DNA of 64,000 bases from Nocardioides piscis (GCF_011300215.1 NZ_CP049866.1:124001-188000), one strand, 5' to 3'; counted from the first letter of the stretch, positions 52,527-61,244 are shown. Notes: generated by a model not told the origin, from the sequence alone. A program made the numbers and translations.

Positions 52527-53366
52527 TCACTGGTGGTGGTGATGGGTGTGACGCGGGGTGCGTCGGTGGTGCCTGCCCTGGGGCTCGATCCGCACGGTCC
52601 CGGTCTCCGGGTCGAGCGTCGTGTCGATGGACAGGCCGTAGACGTCCGAGAGGTGCTCGCCGGTGAGCACCTCGGCCGGGGCGCCTGCCGCGCGCAGCCG
52701 GCCGTCGTGCATCAGCACGACGTGGTCGGCCACGAGGGCGGTGTGGTTGAGGTCGTGCAGGACGACCCCGAGAGCTGTGCCGTGGTCGTCGGCGAGGTCG
52801 CGCAGCAGGTCGAGCGTCTCCACCTGGTAGCGCAGGTCGAGGTGGTTGGTCGGCTCGTCGAGGAGCACGACACCCGTGTCCTGGGCCAGGCAGGTCGCCA
52901 GCCAGACGCGCTGCAGCTCACCGCCGGAGAGCTGGTCGACCGCACGGTCGGCCATCGCCGTGATGCCGGTGACGGCCATCGCGCGGTCGATGGCGGCGTG
53001 GTCGGCCCCGCGGAGCCCGTCGAAGCGGCGACGGTGCGGGTGGCGCCCGAACGCGACCACGTCCCTGACCTGGAGGCCGGACGGGTGGGGACGCGACTGG
53101 GACAGGAGGGTGACGCGGCGGGCGAAGTCGCGCGCCGACAGTGGGGCGACGTCCTCCACGTCCCCCAGCCCGTCACGCAGGCCGACCCTGCCGGTGACGG
53201 GACGGTGCAGGCGCGCCAGCGACCTCAGCACCGTCGACTTGCCGCTGCCGTTGGGGCCGATGAGGGCGGTCACCATTCCCGGACGCAGCTGCACGGAGAC
53301 GCCGTGCACCACGGTGGTGTCCTGGTAGCCCAGGACGAGGTCGTCGCCGATGAGGGTCTGTGTCAC
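52527..53366 (-). CDS. iron-siderophore ABC ATP-binding protein
   Basis: The 279-residue ATPase of the FepC/FecE type has Walker A LIGPNGSGKSTVLRSLARL (about residues 36-54), signature QLSGGELQRVWLATCLAQ, Walker B VVLLDEPTNHLDLRYQVE and the switch His in LHDLNHTALVADHV. The C-terminus is His-rich (HHRRTPRHTHHHHQ), which may bind metal or be incidental. GTG 53366 lies 6 bp from a DtxR/IdeR-type box, so the operon (ATPase, binding protein, permease) should be repressed by iron. Confidence 0.93.
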   Translation of the reverse strand: MTQTLIGDDLVLGYQDTTVVHGVSVQLRPGMVTALIGPNGSGKSTVLRSLARLHRPVTGRVGLRDGLGDVEDVAPLSARDFARRVTLLSQSRPHPSGLQVRDVVAFGRHPHRRRFDGLRGADHAAIDRAMAVTGITAMADRAVDQLSGGELQRVWLATCLAQDTGVVLLDEPTNHLDLRYQVETLDLLRDLADDHGTALGVVLHDLNHTALVADHVVLMHDGRLRAAGAPAEVLTGEHLSDVYGLSIDTTLDPETGTVRIEPQGRHHRRTPRHTHHHHQ

Positions 53367-53371
53367 ATGGG

Positions 53372-53390
53372 TAAGGTTAGCCTTACCTAA
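53372..53390 (-). promoter_or_regulatory. DtxR/IdeR-type iron box
   Basis: On the minus strand TTAGGTAAGGCTAACCTTA, a near-palindrome very close to the consensus TTAGGTTAGGCTAACCTAA. It lies directly before the ATPase gene start. Confidence 0.88.
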
Positions 53391-53453
53391 TTTACTCGGT
53401 CGCGGGGGTGGTTGTGCTACCCGAGAACTACCCCGCGAAGCGCACCCCGGGGA

Positions 53454-53693
53454 TCAGGTCGTCGAGTCGTGATCGGGTCGCTTGGGCTCGTCGCCATACG
53501 CCCCCGCGTCCTTGGCCGCCTCGGCCTTGCGCAGGTGCTTGACCAGGCTGAAGCCCAGGACGGCGACCGCGACGGCCAGCAGCAGGAAGATGATCAGGGC
53601 CGTCCACCCGGCCTTGACGTCCTCGGGCGCGGGGCCCTCCTCGACTGCGGCCAGGAGCAGGGCGACGCTTGAGCCGTGCGTGTAGGCGAACAT
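53454..53693 (-). CDS. small single-helix membrane protein (hypothetical)
   Basis: The 79-residue product has one helix (about residues 31-52, ALIIFLLLAVAVAVLGFSLV), a short exported N-terminus, and a charged C-terminal tail (KHLRKAEAAKDAGAYGDEPK). Small proteins of this sort follow mca in many actinobacteria. The ATG at 53693 lies 12 nt past the mca stop, so the two are probably co-transcribed. The function is unknown. Confidence 0.72.
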   Translation of the reverse strand: MFAYTHGSSVALLLAAVEEGPAPEDVKAGWTALIIFLLLAVAVAVLGFSLVKHLRKAEAAKDAGAYGDEPKRPDHDSTT

Positions 53694-53705
53694 GCAGCCA
53701 GTGTC

Positions 53706-54619
53706 TCAGGCAGGGTCGGCGTCGCTCGGCCGGGGGATGCCGGCGAACAGGTCGTCCTCGGGCAGCTGCGACTCGACGTGGCTGACGACGAGCTCGAAGT
53801 CCTCGGTGGGCCACACGGCGGCCTGGATCTCACGGGGGATGGAGAAGAACCAGCCGTCGGGATCGATCTGGGTCGCGTGGGCCAGCAGGGCCTGGTCGCG
53901 CACCCCGAAGAACTCCGAGCACGGCACCTTGGTGGTGACGCGGGCGTCCCAGTCGGGCCGCTCGGGCCAGTCGGCGAGACGCTCGGCCCAGGGCGACTCG
54001 AGGTCGTGGGCCAGCATCGCCTCGTGCAGCGCGACGGCCTTCGGTCGGCTGTGTCCGTGCTGGTAGTAGAGCTTCAGCGGCTGCCACGGCTCCCCCGCGT
54101 CGGGATAGCGCTCCGGGTCGCCGGCCGCGTGGAAGGCCTCGACGGAGATCTTGTGGCACATGATGTGGTCGGGGTGCGGATAGCCCCCTTCTCGTCATAG
54201 GTCGTCAGGACGTGCGGACGGAACTCACGGATCAGGCGCACCAGTGGCTCGGCGCCGACCTCGACGTCGATCAGGCCGAAGCAGCCCTCGGGCAGCGGCG
54301 GCAACGGATCGCCCTCGGGCCAGCCGGAGTCGATGAAGCCGAGCCAGTCCTGTCGGACGCCGAGGATGTCGCGGGCCCGCTCCATCTCCTGGCGCCGGAC
54401 CTCGGTGATGTTCGCCGCGATGTCGGGGCGGTCCATCTTGGGGTTGAGGATCGAGCCGCGCTCACCCCCCGTGCAGGTGACGACGTGGACGTCGACCCCC
54501 TGGGAGACATACATCGCGGTGGACGCGGCGCCCTTGCTCGACTCGTCGTCGGGGTGGGCGTGCACGTGCATGAGGCGAAAGCCGCGGCGCGGCTCGTCGG
54601 CGGGGGCGGGCTGCGACAT
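53706..54619 (-). CDS. mca: mycothiol S-conjugate amidase, frameshifted
   Basis: Two frames together give a protein of about 304 residues. The first (ATG 54619) runs through [20 protein letters not shown], whose His-Pro-Asp-Asp-Glu binds zinc, and [20 protein letters not shown], to [10 protein letters not shown]. The second resumes [20 protein letters not shown], with the third zinc histidine, and runs to the end. One base is missing in the C5 run at 54184-54188 (plus strand); six would keep the frame. Mca cleaves mycothiol conjugates in detoxification, which indicates that the cell makes mycothiol. TAGACT 7 nt upstream supports the start. Confidence 0.92.
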
Positions 54620-54626
54620 GGCCCTG

Positions 54627-54632
54627 AGTCTA
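54627..54632 (-). promoter_or_regulatory. -10 hexamer of mca
   Basis: TAGACT (minus strand) ends 7 nt before the mca ATG; leaderless type. Confidence 0.5.
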
Positions 54633-54639
54633 GGTTCTC

Positions 54640-54645
54640 TACGCT
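54640..54645 (+). promoter_or_regulatory. -10 hexamer of the DUF4307 gene
   Basis: TACGCT ends 7 nt before GTG 54653, in a compact divergent promoter shared with mca. Confidence 0.5.
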
Positions 54646-54652
54646 GGGCACT

Positions 54653-55053
54653 GTGACCGAGCCGGCAGCCCCCACCTCGCGCAGAGGTATGGCGCTGCGC
54701 CGCCCTGGCGCCGCAGGGCCCTGACCGCGCTGACCGTCCTGCTGGCGGCCGTGTTCCTCAGCTGGGTCGCGTGGGTGGCCTGGAGCCACGGCACCCCGGA
54801 TGCCGAGTCCGCCATGGTCGGGTTCGACGTGGCGAGCGACAGCTCCGCGACGGCCCAGGTCGACGTCCAGCTCGAAACCGGCGTCGAGGCCACCTGCAAG
54901 GTGCGAGCGTTCGCGGAGGACCACACGATCGTCGGGGAGGTCTCGTTCACCCCTGAGGAGGGTCGCAACGAGGTCACCGTGCGGACCGAGCGCCGCGCCA
55001 ACACCGTCGAGCTTGTGGGCTGCGTCACCTCGGATCAGCAGCGTCCCCGCTGA
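54653..55053 (+). CDS. DUF4307 membrane protein, frameshifted near its start
   Basis: The main frame (residues from [20 protein letters not shown] onward) has one membrane helix and an exported domain with [20 protein letters not shown] and [20 protein letters not shown], the DUF4307 pattern. No start codon lies at the right place in that frame. GTG 54653, backed by a TACGCT hexamer, is in another frame; one extra C in the C5 run at 54669-54673 joins them into about 133 residues beginning with a typical (A/Q)RYG motif. In mycobacteria this family sits between mca and greA, exactly as here. The function is unknown. Confidence 0.85.
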
Positions 55054-55151
55054 CTTGCTAACCTGAGCACCTGCCACCCGGCAGCGCCGGCCCTCTGCGG
55101 CCGCGAGCGCCCGCCGAAGCCCATGGGCAGGACCACACCACCACCACGTGG

Positions 55152-55165
55152 ATGCGATGTCGCAT
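55152..55165. promoter_or_regulatory. short palindrome upstream of greA
   Basis: ATGCGA, two bases, TCGCAT, 36 bp before the greA start; a possible operator. Nothing else stands out in 55054-55200 except the greA Shine-Dalgarno sequence TAGGAG. Confidence 0.3.
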
Positions 55166-55200
55166 TCAGATGTTGTATTCACAAGTAGGAGCACACCGAC

Positions 55201-55698
55201 ATGACTCAGGACGCCGGCACCATCTGGCTCACGCAGGATGCCTTCGACAAGCTCACGAACGAGCTCGAGGACCTCAAGGGCCCCCGCCGCGCCGAGATCA
55301 TCGAGAAGATCTCGGCTGCGCGTGACGAGGGCGACCTGAAGGAGAACAGCGGCTATCACGCCGCGAAGGACGAGCAGGGCAAGCAGGAGGCCCGGATCCG
55401 TCAGCTCGAGGACATGCTGCGGCGCGCCGAGGTCGGCGAGACGCCGCCCAACGACGGCGTCGTGGAGCCGGGCATGGTCGTCACCGTGCGCCTGACCGAC
55501 TTCGACGAGGAGGAGAAGTTCCTCCTCGGCGCGCGCGAGAACCTCGCCGAGGGTGACAAGCTCGACGTCTATTCGCCGCAGTCGGCCATGGGTGCCGCCA
55601 TCAACGGGCACAGCAAGGGCGAGACCGTCACCTACGCCGCACCCACGGGCAAGGACGTCACCGTCGAGATCCTCGACGCCGAGCCCTACCGCGCCTGA
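55201..55698 (+). CDS. greA: transcription elongation factor GreA
   Basis: The 165-residue protein has the N-terminal coiled coil (DKLTNELEDLKGPRRAEIIE, KISAARDEGDLKENSGYHAA, KDEQGKQEARIRQLEDMLRR, about residues 16-80) whose acidic tip (D/E near 41-44) reaches the RNA polymerase active site. A C-terminal FKBP-like domain follows. It rescues backtracked polymerase by stimulating RNA cleavage. TAGGAG lies 9 nt before ATG 55201. It is convergent with ilvA (7 nt). Confidence 0.95.
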   Translation: MTQDAGTIWLTQDAFDKLTNELEDLKGPRRAEIIEKISAARDEGDLKENSGYHAAKDEQGKQEARIRQLEDMLRRAEVGETPPNDGVVEPGMVVTVRLTDFDEEEKFLLGARENLAEGDKLDVYSPQSAMGAAINGHSKGETVTYAAPTGKDVTVEILDAEPYRA

Positions 55699-55705
55699 CC
55701 GTCGT

Positions 55706-56941
55706 CTATTCGTAGACGGTGTAGCCGGCCGCACGCAGCTGGGCCATCACCTTGCCCGCGTGCACCTCGCCGCGCGTCTCCAGCTGGATCCGCACCTCGA
55801 CCTCGTTGAGGTGGAGGGTGGGCGAGATGCGCTCGTGGGCGACCTCGAGCACGTTGGCGCCCGCCGACCCGACCTGCGCGAGCAGCCCCGCCAGCCCGCC
55901 GGGCAGGTCGGGGATGACGACGCGCAGATAGAGGAAGCGTCCACCGGCGGCCAGGCCGTGGCGGATGACCTTGCTCAGCAGCAGCGGGTCGATGTTGCCG
56001 CCGGAGAGCACGGCGACCGTGGGGGCCTCGAAGTGGCTCGGTGAGTCCAGGATCGCAGCGACGGCTGCGGCCCCGGCCGGCTCGACGATCATCTTGGCGC
56101 GCTCGACCAGCGCCAGCAGCGCCCGGGAGAGCGACTCCTCGGAGACCGTCCGGATCTCGTCGACGTGGTCGCGCACCGCAGCGAAGGTGATGTCGCCGGG
56201 GCGACCGACCGCGATCCCGTCGGCCATCGTGTTCATCGACGACAGCGCCACGGGCGCGCCGGCGCGCAGCGAGTCGGGGAAGGCGGCGGCACCCTCAGCC
56301 TGGACACCGATCACGCGGACCTCGGGACGCCCCTCGGCGCGGGCGCGCAGCTTGATCGCCACGGCCATCCCGGCCAGCAGTCCGCCGCCGCCGGTCGGCA
56401 CGATCAAGGTGCGGACGTCGGGCTCCTGCTCGAGGACCTCGAGCCCCGCGGTCCCTTGCCCGGCGACGATGTCGACGTGGTCGAAGGGGTGGATCAGCAC
56501 GGCACCGGTCTCCTCGGCGAACCTCTTCGCCTCGTCCAGCGCGTCCTCGAGATAACGCCCGTGGAAGCGGACGTCGGCGCCATACCCCCGCGTCGCCTTC
56601 TCCTTGGGGATCGGCGCGCCCTCGGGCATGAAGACCGTCGACCTGATCCCGAGCGTGGTGGCCGCGAGCGCCACGCCCTGGGCGTGGTTGCCCGCGCTGG
56701 CGGCGACGACACCGGCGGCACGCTCATCCGCCGAGAGCCGCGAGATGCGGACGTAGGCGCCGCGGATCTTGAAGGACCCTGTGCGCTGGAGGTTCTCGCA
56801 CTTCAGGCTGACCGGCCCGTCGACCAGGGCCGAGAGCCAGCGCGACTCCTCCATCGGGGTGCGAACCGCGATCTCGTCGACGAGGCTGCGAGCGTCCTCG
56901 ATGTCGGCCAGCGTCACGCCGAGGGGTCCGGCCTCAGTCAC
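55706..56941 (-). CDS. ilvA: threonine ammonia-lyase (biosynthetic type with ACT-like domain)
   Basis: The 411-residue PLP enzyme deaminates threonine to 2-oxobutanoate for isoleucine synthesis. The PLP lysine is in GSFKIRGAYVRISRL (about residue 59), the phosphate loop in VPTGGGGLLAGMAVAIK, and SAGNHAQGVALAATTLGI is a family block. The last 80 residues (FLYLRVVIPDLPGGLAGLLA, ERISPTLHLNEVEVRIQLET) form a single ACT-like regulatory domain, fewer than in E. coli IlvA. The GTG start overlaps the stop of the AI-2E-family gene by 8 nt. TdcB-like catabolic roles cannot be excluded. Confidence 0.92.
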   Translation of the reverse strand: MTEAGPLGVTLADIEDARSLVDEIAVRTPMEESRWLSALVDGPVSLKCENLQRTGSFKIRGAYVRISRLSADERAAGVVAASAGNHAQGVALAATTLGIRSTVFMPEGAPIPKEKATRGYGADVRFHGRYLEDALDEAKRFAEETGAVLIHPFDHVDIVAGQGTAGLEVLEQEPDVRTLIVPTGGGGLLAGMAVAIKLRARAEGRPEVRVIGVQAEGAAAFPDSLRAGAPVALSSMNTMADGIAVGRPGDITFAAVRDHVDEIRTVSEESLSRALLALVERAKMIVEPAGAAAVAAILDSPSHFEAPTVAVLSGGNIDPLLLSKVIRHGLAAGGRFLYLRVVIPDLPGGLAGLLAQVGSAGANVLEVAHERISPTLHLNEVEVRIQLETRGEVHAGKVMAQLRAAGYTVYE

Positions 56942-58298
56942 GGGGGTTCCTCTCGGGCTCGTCCTGCTGGAAGTCCGGTTCGACGTCGTCGACTTCTTCG
57001 TCGGTGATCAACGGGGTGTCGTAGTGCTCGGGCTCGACCTCCTGGGCCAGGTGGTTGGCCACGGCGTTGGCCGCCGCGACGAGGGGTACGGCGATGAGTG
57101 CTCCGGCGATGCCCGCCACCAGCACGCCGCAGCCGATCGCGATGATCACCCCGAGTGGGTGCACCGAGACGAAGCGCCCCATCAGGAACGGCTGGAGGAT
57201 GTGGCCCTCGATCTGCTGGACCAGGATCACCCCGCCCAGCATCAGCAGTGCGGTGATCGGCCCCTGGTCGACGAGCGCGACGAGGATCGCGACGCTGCCC
57301 GCGACGGTCGCGCCGACCATCGGGACGAAGGCGCCGAGGAACACCAGGACACCGAGCGCCAGCACGAACGGGACGCCGAGCAGCGCTGCCACCACCATCA
57401 CGCCGATCGCGTCTGCGAGGGCGACGAGCACGGTGGCGCGGACGAACTGCTCGAGCGAGACCCATGCCACGCGACCGCAGCCGTCGACGTGTGCCCGGGC
57501 GGCGCGCGGGGCCAGCTGCACCAACCACGCCCAGATGCGGCCGCCGTCGGCGAGGAAGAAGTAGGTCGCGAAGATGACGATGAAGAACCCGGCCAGGACG
57601 TGGCCGACGGCCGTGCCCACCTCGGTCACCTGGGTGAGGGCGCCGCCCTCGCGGGAGTTCTCGGTGATCGCCTTCTGCGTGGACTCGATCCAGCCGTCGA
57701 GCTGGCCCTGGCTGAGGTTGAGGGGCCCCTGCCGCAGCCAGTTCTTGACCTCACCCAGGCCGGCGACCACCGAGTCGGCGAGGTCCTGGGCGCCGGCGGC
57801 GACCTGCTGGCCGACATAGGTCAGCAGCAGCACGACGGTGGTGAGCCCGAACAGCATCACGATCGCGGCCGCGAGCGCACGAGGCAGCCCGATCCTCTGC
57901 AGAAGCGTCACGCCCGGCCCGGCGAGCGCTGCCAGGAGCAGGGAGATCGCCAGCGGCAGCGTGACGACCGCGAGGCGCGCCAGCACGAGGGCGAGCACAT
58001 AGACGGCCCCGCCGATGATGAGCATCCGCCACGACCAGGCAGCTGCGAGGTCGAGCCCCCACGGCACCTGGGCCCGGCTGAAGTTGCTCGTCCCCGTCGA
58101 GATCTGGATGGGCGCGGGGCGTCGTTCGGCGCGCAGCGCCGCCCACTGCTGCACCAGCTGCGACGTCCGGCGTTCGCGATGACCGGCGGCCCCCGCACTG
58201 TCCCCGACCGGGGCCACGGCCCTGCTGGTCGGGGCGAGCGCGTCGGCTCCGCCGCCACGCTGGCGCCCTGCGGATCCCTCCGCGTCTTCGTCCCTCAC
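56934..58298 (-). CDS. AI-2E transporter family membrane protein
   Basis: The 454-residue protein has a polar N-terminus of about 90 residues (longer than usual) and then the AI-2E/PerM fold: ALVLARLAVVTLPLAISLLL, an extracellular-type soluble section (VVAGLGEVKNWLRQGPLNLS), and the C-terminal block LGVPFVLALGVLVFLGAFVP with GATVAGSVAILVALVDQGPI and HILQPFLMGRFVSVHPLGVI. Members include autoinducer-2 exporters and Na/H antiporter-like proteins; the role here is open. The charged tail reads EVEPEHYDTPLITDEEVDDV. It overlaps ilvA by 8 nt. Confidence 0.88.
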   Translation of the reverse strand: MRDEDAEGSAGRQRGGGADALAPTSRAVAPVGDSAGAAGHRERRTSQLVQQWAALRAERRPAPIQISTGTSNFSRAQVPWGLDLAAAWSWRMLIIGGAVYVLALVLARLAVVTLPLAISLLLAALAGPGVTLLQRIGLPRALAAAIVMLFGLTTVVLLLTYVGQQVAAGAQDLADSVVAGLGEVKNWLRQGPLNLSQGQLDGWIESTQKAITENSREGGALTQVTEVGTAVGHVLAGFFIVIFATYFFLADGGRIWAWLVQLAPRAARAHVDGCGRVAWVSLEQFVRATVLVALADAIGVMVVAALLGVPFVLALGVLVFLGAFVPMVGATVAGSVAILVALVDQGPITALLMLGGVILVQQIEGHILQPFLMGRFVSVHPLGVIIAIGCGVLVAGIAGALIAVPLVAAANAVANHLAQEVEPEHYDTPLITDEEVDDVEPDFQQDEPERNPRD

Positions 58299-58307
58299 GC
58301 CTGCAGG

Positions 58308-59714
58308 CTACTCATGGCCGACCCGACGCTCGCGCAGGCCCGTGAGCAGCCGATGGGCCGTCTCCGGGTGGTCGGCGGCGAGCAGCCCCGCGGCGGCCAG
58401 CACGTAGTCGTGGTCGACGACGATCCTGGGCGCACGTGGCAGCTGCCAACCCCCGTCGTGCTGGCCCGTCGCGGGGAGCAGCATGCGCCGTACGGCATCC
58501 GGCTCGCCGTGGCGCAGGACCCCGCCCGAGCCGACCAGGAGCTCGACCTCGCGCAGGTCCTTGCCGGTGCGCTCGACCACCCGACCCTCGGGGCTGAGCA
58601 CGACCTTGCTGCGGCCGGCGTGTCGCTTGAGGGCGACCTCGATCGCTGCCGCTGCGATGGCCTCGTCGACCGCGCGCCCGTCAGCGTCGTCGGGCAGGAA
58701 CCCGGGATCGGCGTGCCGGCGCTCGGCGGCGGAGGTCAGGTGGTCGAGCTGCCCGGCGGCGACGGTGGTGACAGCCGACCAGCGCATCCCGAGGTCGCCC
58801 TCGACCGTCCGCGTGACGGGAGTGGTGGCCACCACCTCGCGCGAGAGACCCGCGCCGACCTCCGGGTCGAGCTCGACGACGCTGTGGACGTCGGTGGTGG
58901 CGCCGCCGACGTCGACCACGACCACGTCGCCGGCGCCCGCGCGGGCCTCGTCCAGACCGCGGGCGAGGAGCTCGACGCCGGTCAGGACGACGTCCGGCGT
59001 CGCGCCGCGGACCATCGCGACGAAGTCGGCGCGCTTGCTCAGGTGCTTGCCGCCGATCACATGGGCCAGGAACATCTCCCGGATCGCGGCGCGGGCCGAG
59101 TCGGGAGCCAGGACACCGATCTGCGGCACCACGTTGTCGGCCAGGACGTATGGCGTCTGCGACTCCTCGAGGGCAGCGGCGACCCGTGCGCGGGACTCGA
59201 CGTCCCCGGCGACGACGACCGGACCCGGCCACCGTGCGGCGGCGAGGAAGTCGGCGTCGCCGACGAGCTGTGCACTGTTGCCGCCGTCGGTGCCGCCGAC
59301 GAGGAGCAGGACGTCAGGCGCAGCCGCCCGCAGCTCGCCGTGGCGATCCGCGTCCAGGCCGCCGGACAGCACCGCGACGACCTTGCCGCCGCTGCTGAGC
59401 GCGACCCGGCGACCGGCCTCGGCGGTCACCAGCTCCTCGTTGCCGACCACGGCGATCCGCAGCCCCCCGCCCGCGCTCGAGCAGGCGAGCACCTCGGCGT
59501 CCCGGGCCCGCGGGTCCTGCTCCGCCAGCTGTGCCAGGCAGGCGTCGTAGCCGTCGAGGACGTCGCCGGTCCCGTCGGCGGCCGGCAGGGTCGTGGGGTG
59601 GTCGGCGCGGGCGACGAGGTCTCCGCGCTCGACGTCGACCAGGACCGCCTTGGTGAAGGTCGAGCCGAAGTCGACGCAGACGACAACCGGGCTCGGGCGG
59701 CGCACGTCACGCAT
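58308..59714 (-). CDS. glutamate mutase MutL-like ATPase (ASKHA fold)
   Basis: The 468-residue protein matches the MutL/GlmL family found with coenzyme-B12 mutases. Its ATPase motifs are VCVDFGSTFTKAVLVDVE (phosphate 1, residues 12-29) and VVVVDVGGATTDVHSVVELD (phosphate 2, about 270-289). LACSSAGGGLRIAVVGNEEL and LLVGGTDGGNSAQLVGDADF are also family blocks. GlmL is thought to act on the B12 glutamate mutase GlmES, yet no glmE or glmS gene is in the window, so its partner must lie elsewhere. The ATG overlaps the DUF202 stop by 8 nt, so it is probably in an operon with DUF202 and metB. Confidence 0.88.
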   Translation of the reverse strand: MRDVRRPSPVVVCVDFGSTFTKAVLVDVERGDLVARADHPTTLPAADGTGDVLDGYDACLAQLAEQDPRARDAEVLACSSAGGGLRIAVVGNEELVTAEAGRRVALSSGGKVVAVLSGGLDADRHGELRAAAPDVLLLVGGTDGGNSAQLVGDADFLAAARWPGPVVVAGDVESRARVAAALEESQTPYVLADNVVPQIGVLAPDSARAAIREMFLAHVIGGKHLSKRADFVAMVRGATPDVVLTGVELLARGLDEARAGAGDVVVVDVGGATTDVHSVVELDPEVGAGLSREVVATTPVTRTVEGDLGMRWSAVTTVAAGQLDHLTSAAERRHADPGFLPDDADGRAVDEAIAAAAIEVALKRHAGRSKVVLSPEGRVVERTGKDLREVELLVGSGGVLRHGEPDAVRRMLLPATGQHDGGWQLPRAPRIVVDHDYVLAAAGLLAADHPETAHRLLTGLRERRVGHE

Positions 59715-60063
59715 CCAGGACCACCGACGCGGCGCCGATCAGGGCTGCGAGAAGGACCGAACAGCTCATGACGACCACCACGACCCCGGTCGTCGGCAGC
59801 GACTCACCGGAGCGGATGGCTCGATCCGCCCGGCGGAAGTGCGAATAACCCGCGATCACCGCGAACGAACCAGCCACCAGGAGCACCAGGGAGAGGGCGG
59901 TCGTTGCCGCGGAGTCGGCCAGCAGGTGGAAGACAGCCACACCGCCTCCCACCAGTCCGATGGCCGTGCGGACCCAGGCCAGGAAGGTGCGCTCGTTCGC
60001 CAAGGTGAAGCGGATGTCGGGCTCGATCGCCTCCGGCACGTCGTCCGGTTGCAGGTGGCTCAC
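59707..60063 (-). CDS. DUF202 (YidH-type) membrane protein
   Basis: The 118-residue protein has the DUF202 start DIRFTLANERTFLAWVRTAI (residues 16-35) followed by three helices, the last at about 95-115. The family is of unknown function. GTG 60063 overlaps the metB stop by 4 nt (GTGA), and its stop overlaps the MutL-like gene by 8 nt. Confidence 0.88.
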   Translation of the reverse strand: MSHLQPDDVPEAIEPDIRFTLANERTFLAWVRTAIGLVGGGVAVFHLLADSAATTALSLVLLVAGSFAVIAGYSHFRRADRAIRSGESLPTTGVVVVVMSCSVLLAALIGAASVVLDA

Positions 60064-61232
60064 GCGAGCGCGCGGTCGAGGTCTGCGAGCAGGTCCTCGA
60101 TCGTCTCGATGCCGACGCTGAGCCGGATCAGGTCCGCCGGGACCTCCAGGTCGGTGCCCGCGACGCTCGCGTGCGTCATCCGGCCCGGGTGCTCGATCAG
60201 CGACTCGACCCCGCCGAGCGACTCACCGAGGGTGAAGACCTCCGCCCTGGCGCAGACGTCGAGGGCGTGCTGCTCACCACCGGTGACCCGGAAGCTGACG
60301 ATGCCACCGAAGCGCTTCATCTGCCTGGCCGCGATCTCGTGGCCTGCGTGGGAGGCGAGACCGGGATAGATGACCTCGGCGACCTTGGCGTGCCCGGTGA
60401 GGAACTCCACGACCTTCTCGGCGTTGTCGCAGTGGCGGTCCATCCGCACCCCCAGCGTCTTCAGGCCCCGGTGGGTGAGGAAGGCGTCGAAGGGGCCGGC
60501 GACGGCGCCCATGGAGTTCTGGTGGAAGGCGATCTTGTCGGCGATCTCCAGGTCGCGGACGACGAGCGCGCCGCCGACCACGTCGGAGTGGCCGCCGACA
60601 TACTTCGTCGTCGAGTGGACCACGACGTCGGCCCCCAGGACGAGCGGCTGCTGGAGGTAGGGCGAGGCGAAGGTGTTGTCGACGACGAGCAGTGCGCCCG
60701 CGTCGTGGGCGACCGCAGCCAGCGCCTCGATGTCGCCGATGGTGAGCATCGGGTTGGTGGGCGTCTCCACCCATACCAGCTTGGTCCGGCCCGGCACGAT
60801 CGCCGCCTGCATGGCCTCGACGTCCGAGACTGCGGCGGGCGTGTGGTCGAGCCCCCAGACCTTGGCCACCTTGTCGAAGAGGCGGAACGTGCCGCCATAC
60901 GCGTCGTCGGGGATCACCGCGTGGTCACCGGGCCCGGTCAGCGAGCGGATCAGGGTGTCCTCGGCGGCCAGCCCGCTGGCGAAGGCGAACCCGCGCTCGC
61001 CCTGCTCGACGGCGGCCAGGGCGCCCTCGAGCGCGGTGCGGGTCGGGTTGGCCGAGCGGCTGTACTCGTAGCCGCCGCGCATCCCGCCGACACCGTCCTG
61101 CTTGTAGGTGCTCGTCGCATAGATGGGCGGGATCACCGCACCGGTCATCTCGTCCGGCTCGAAGCCCGCATGGATCGCACGCGTCTCGAAGCCGGCCTTG
61201 TCGGTGTGTTCGTTGTTGGTCGACTGGGTCAC
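60060..61232 (-). CDS. metB: cystathionine gamma-synthase (Cys/Met PLP enzyme)
   Basis: The 390-residue PLP enzyme begins with FETRAIHAGFEPDEMTGAVI and YATSTYKQDGVGGMRGGYEY. The PLP lysine is in VVHSTTKYVGGHSDVVGGAL (about residue 205), with FASGLAAEDTLI and VVDNTFASPYLQQPLVLGAD as further marks. Length and motifs match actinobacterial MetB, which makes cystathionine from an acyl-homoserine and cysteine; a gamma-lyase role cannot be excluded by eye. Adjacent to greA in mycobacteria (Rv1079-Rv1080c), here it is separated by four genes. GTG 61232 is supported by TAGTGT 6 nt upstream. Confidence 0.92.
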   Translation of the reverse strand: MTQSTNNEHTDKAGFETRAIHAGFEPDEMTGAVIPPIYATSTYKQDGVGGMRGGYEYSRSANPTRTALEGALAAVEQGERGFAFASGLAAEDTLIRSLTGPGDHAVIPDDAYGGTFRLFDKVAKVWGLDHTPAAVSDVEAMQAAIVPGRTKLVWVETPTNPMLTIGDIEALAAVAHDAGALLVVDNTFASPYLQQPLVLGADVVVHSTTKYVGGHSDVVGGALVVRDLEIADKIAFHQNSMGAVAGPFDAFLTHRGLKTLGVRMDRHCDNAEKVVEFLTGHAKVAEVIYPGLASHAGHEIAARQMKRFGGIVSFRVTGGEQHALDVCARAEVFTLGESLGGVESLIEHPGRMTHASVAGTDLEVPADLIRLSVGIETIEDLLADLDRALA

Positions 61233-61238
61233 GGATCG

Positions 61239-61244
61239 ACACTA
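61239..61244 (-). promoter_or_regulatory. -10 hexamer of metB
   Basis: TAGTGT (minus strand) ends 6 nt before the metB GTG; leaderless type. Confidence 0.45.

Noticed and set aside
52527..52572. His-rich C-terminus of the iron ATPase as a separate metal-binding peptide
   Set aside because: It is simply the end of the ATPase frame and has no start or ribosome site of its own.
49248..53390. A 1380-codon open frame on the plus strand across the iron-transport genes
   Set aside because: It is antisense to three clear ABC-transporter genes and has Arg/Gly/His-rich low-complexity translation, as GC-rich codon bias produces.
56769..59771. A 1000-codon open frame on the plus strand
   Set aside because: It is antisense to ilvA, the AI-2E-family gene and the MutL-like gene, and shows no domain.
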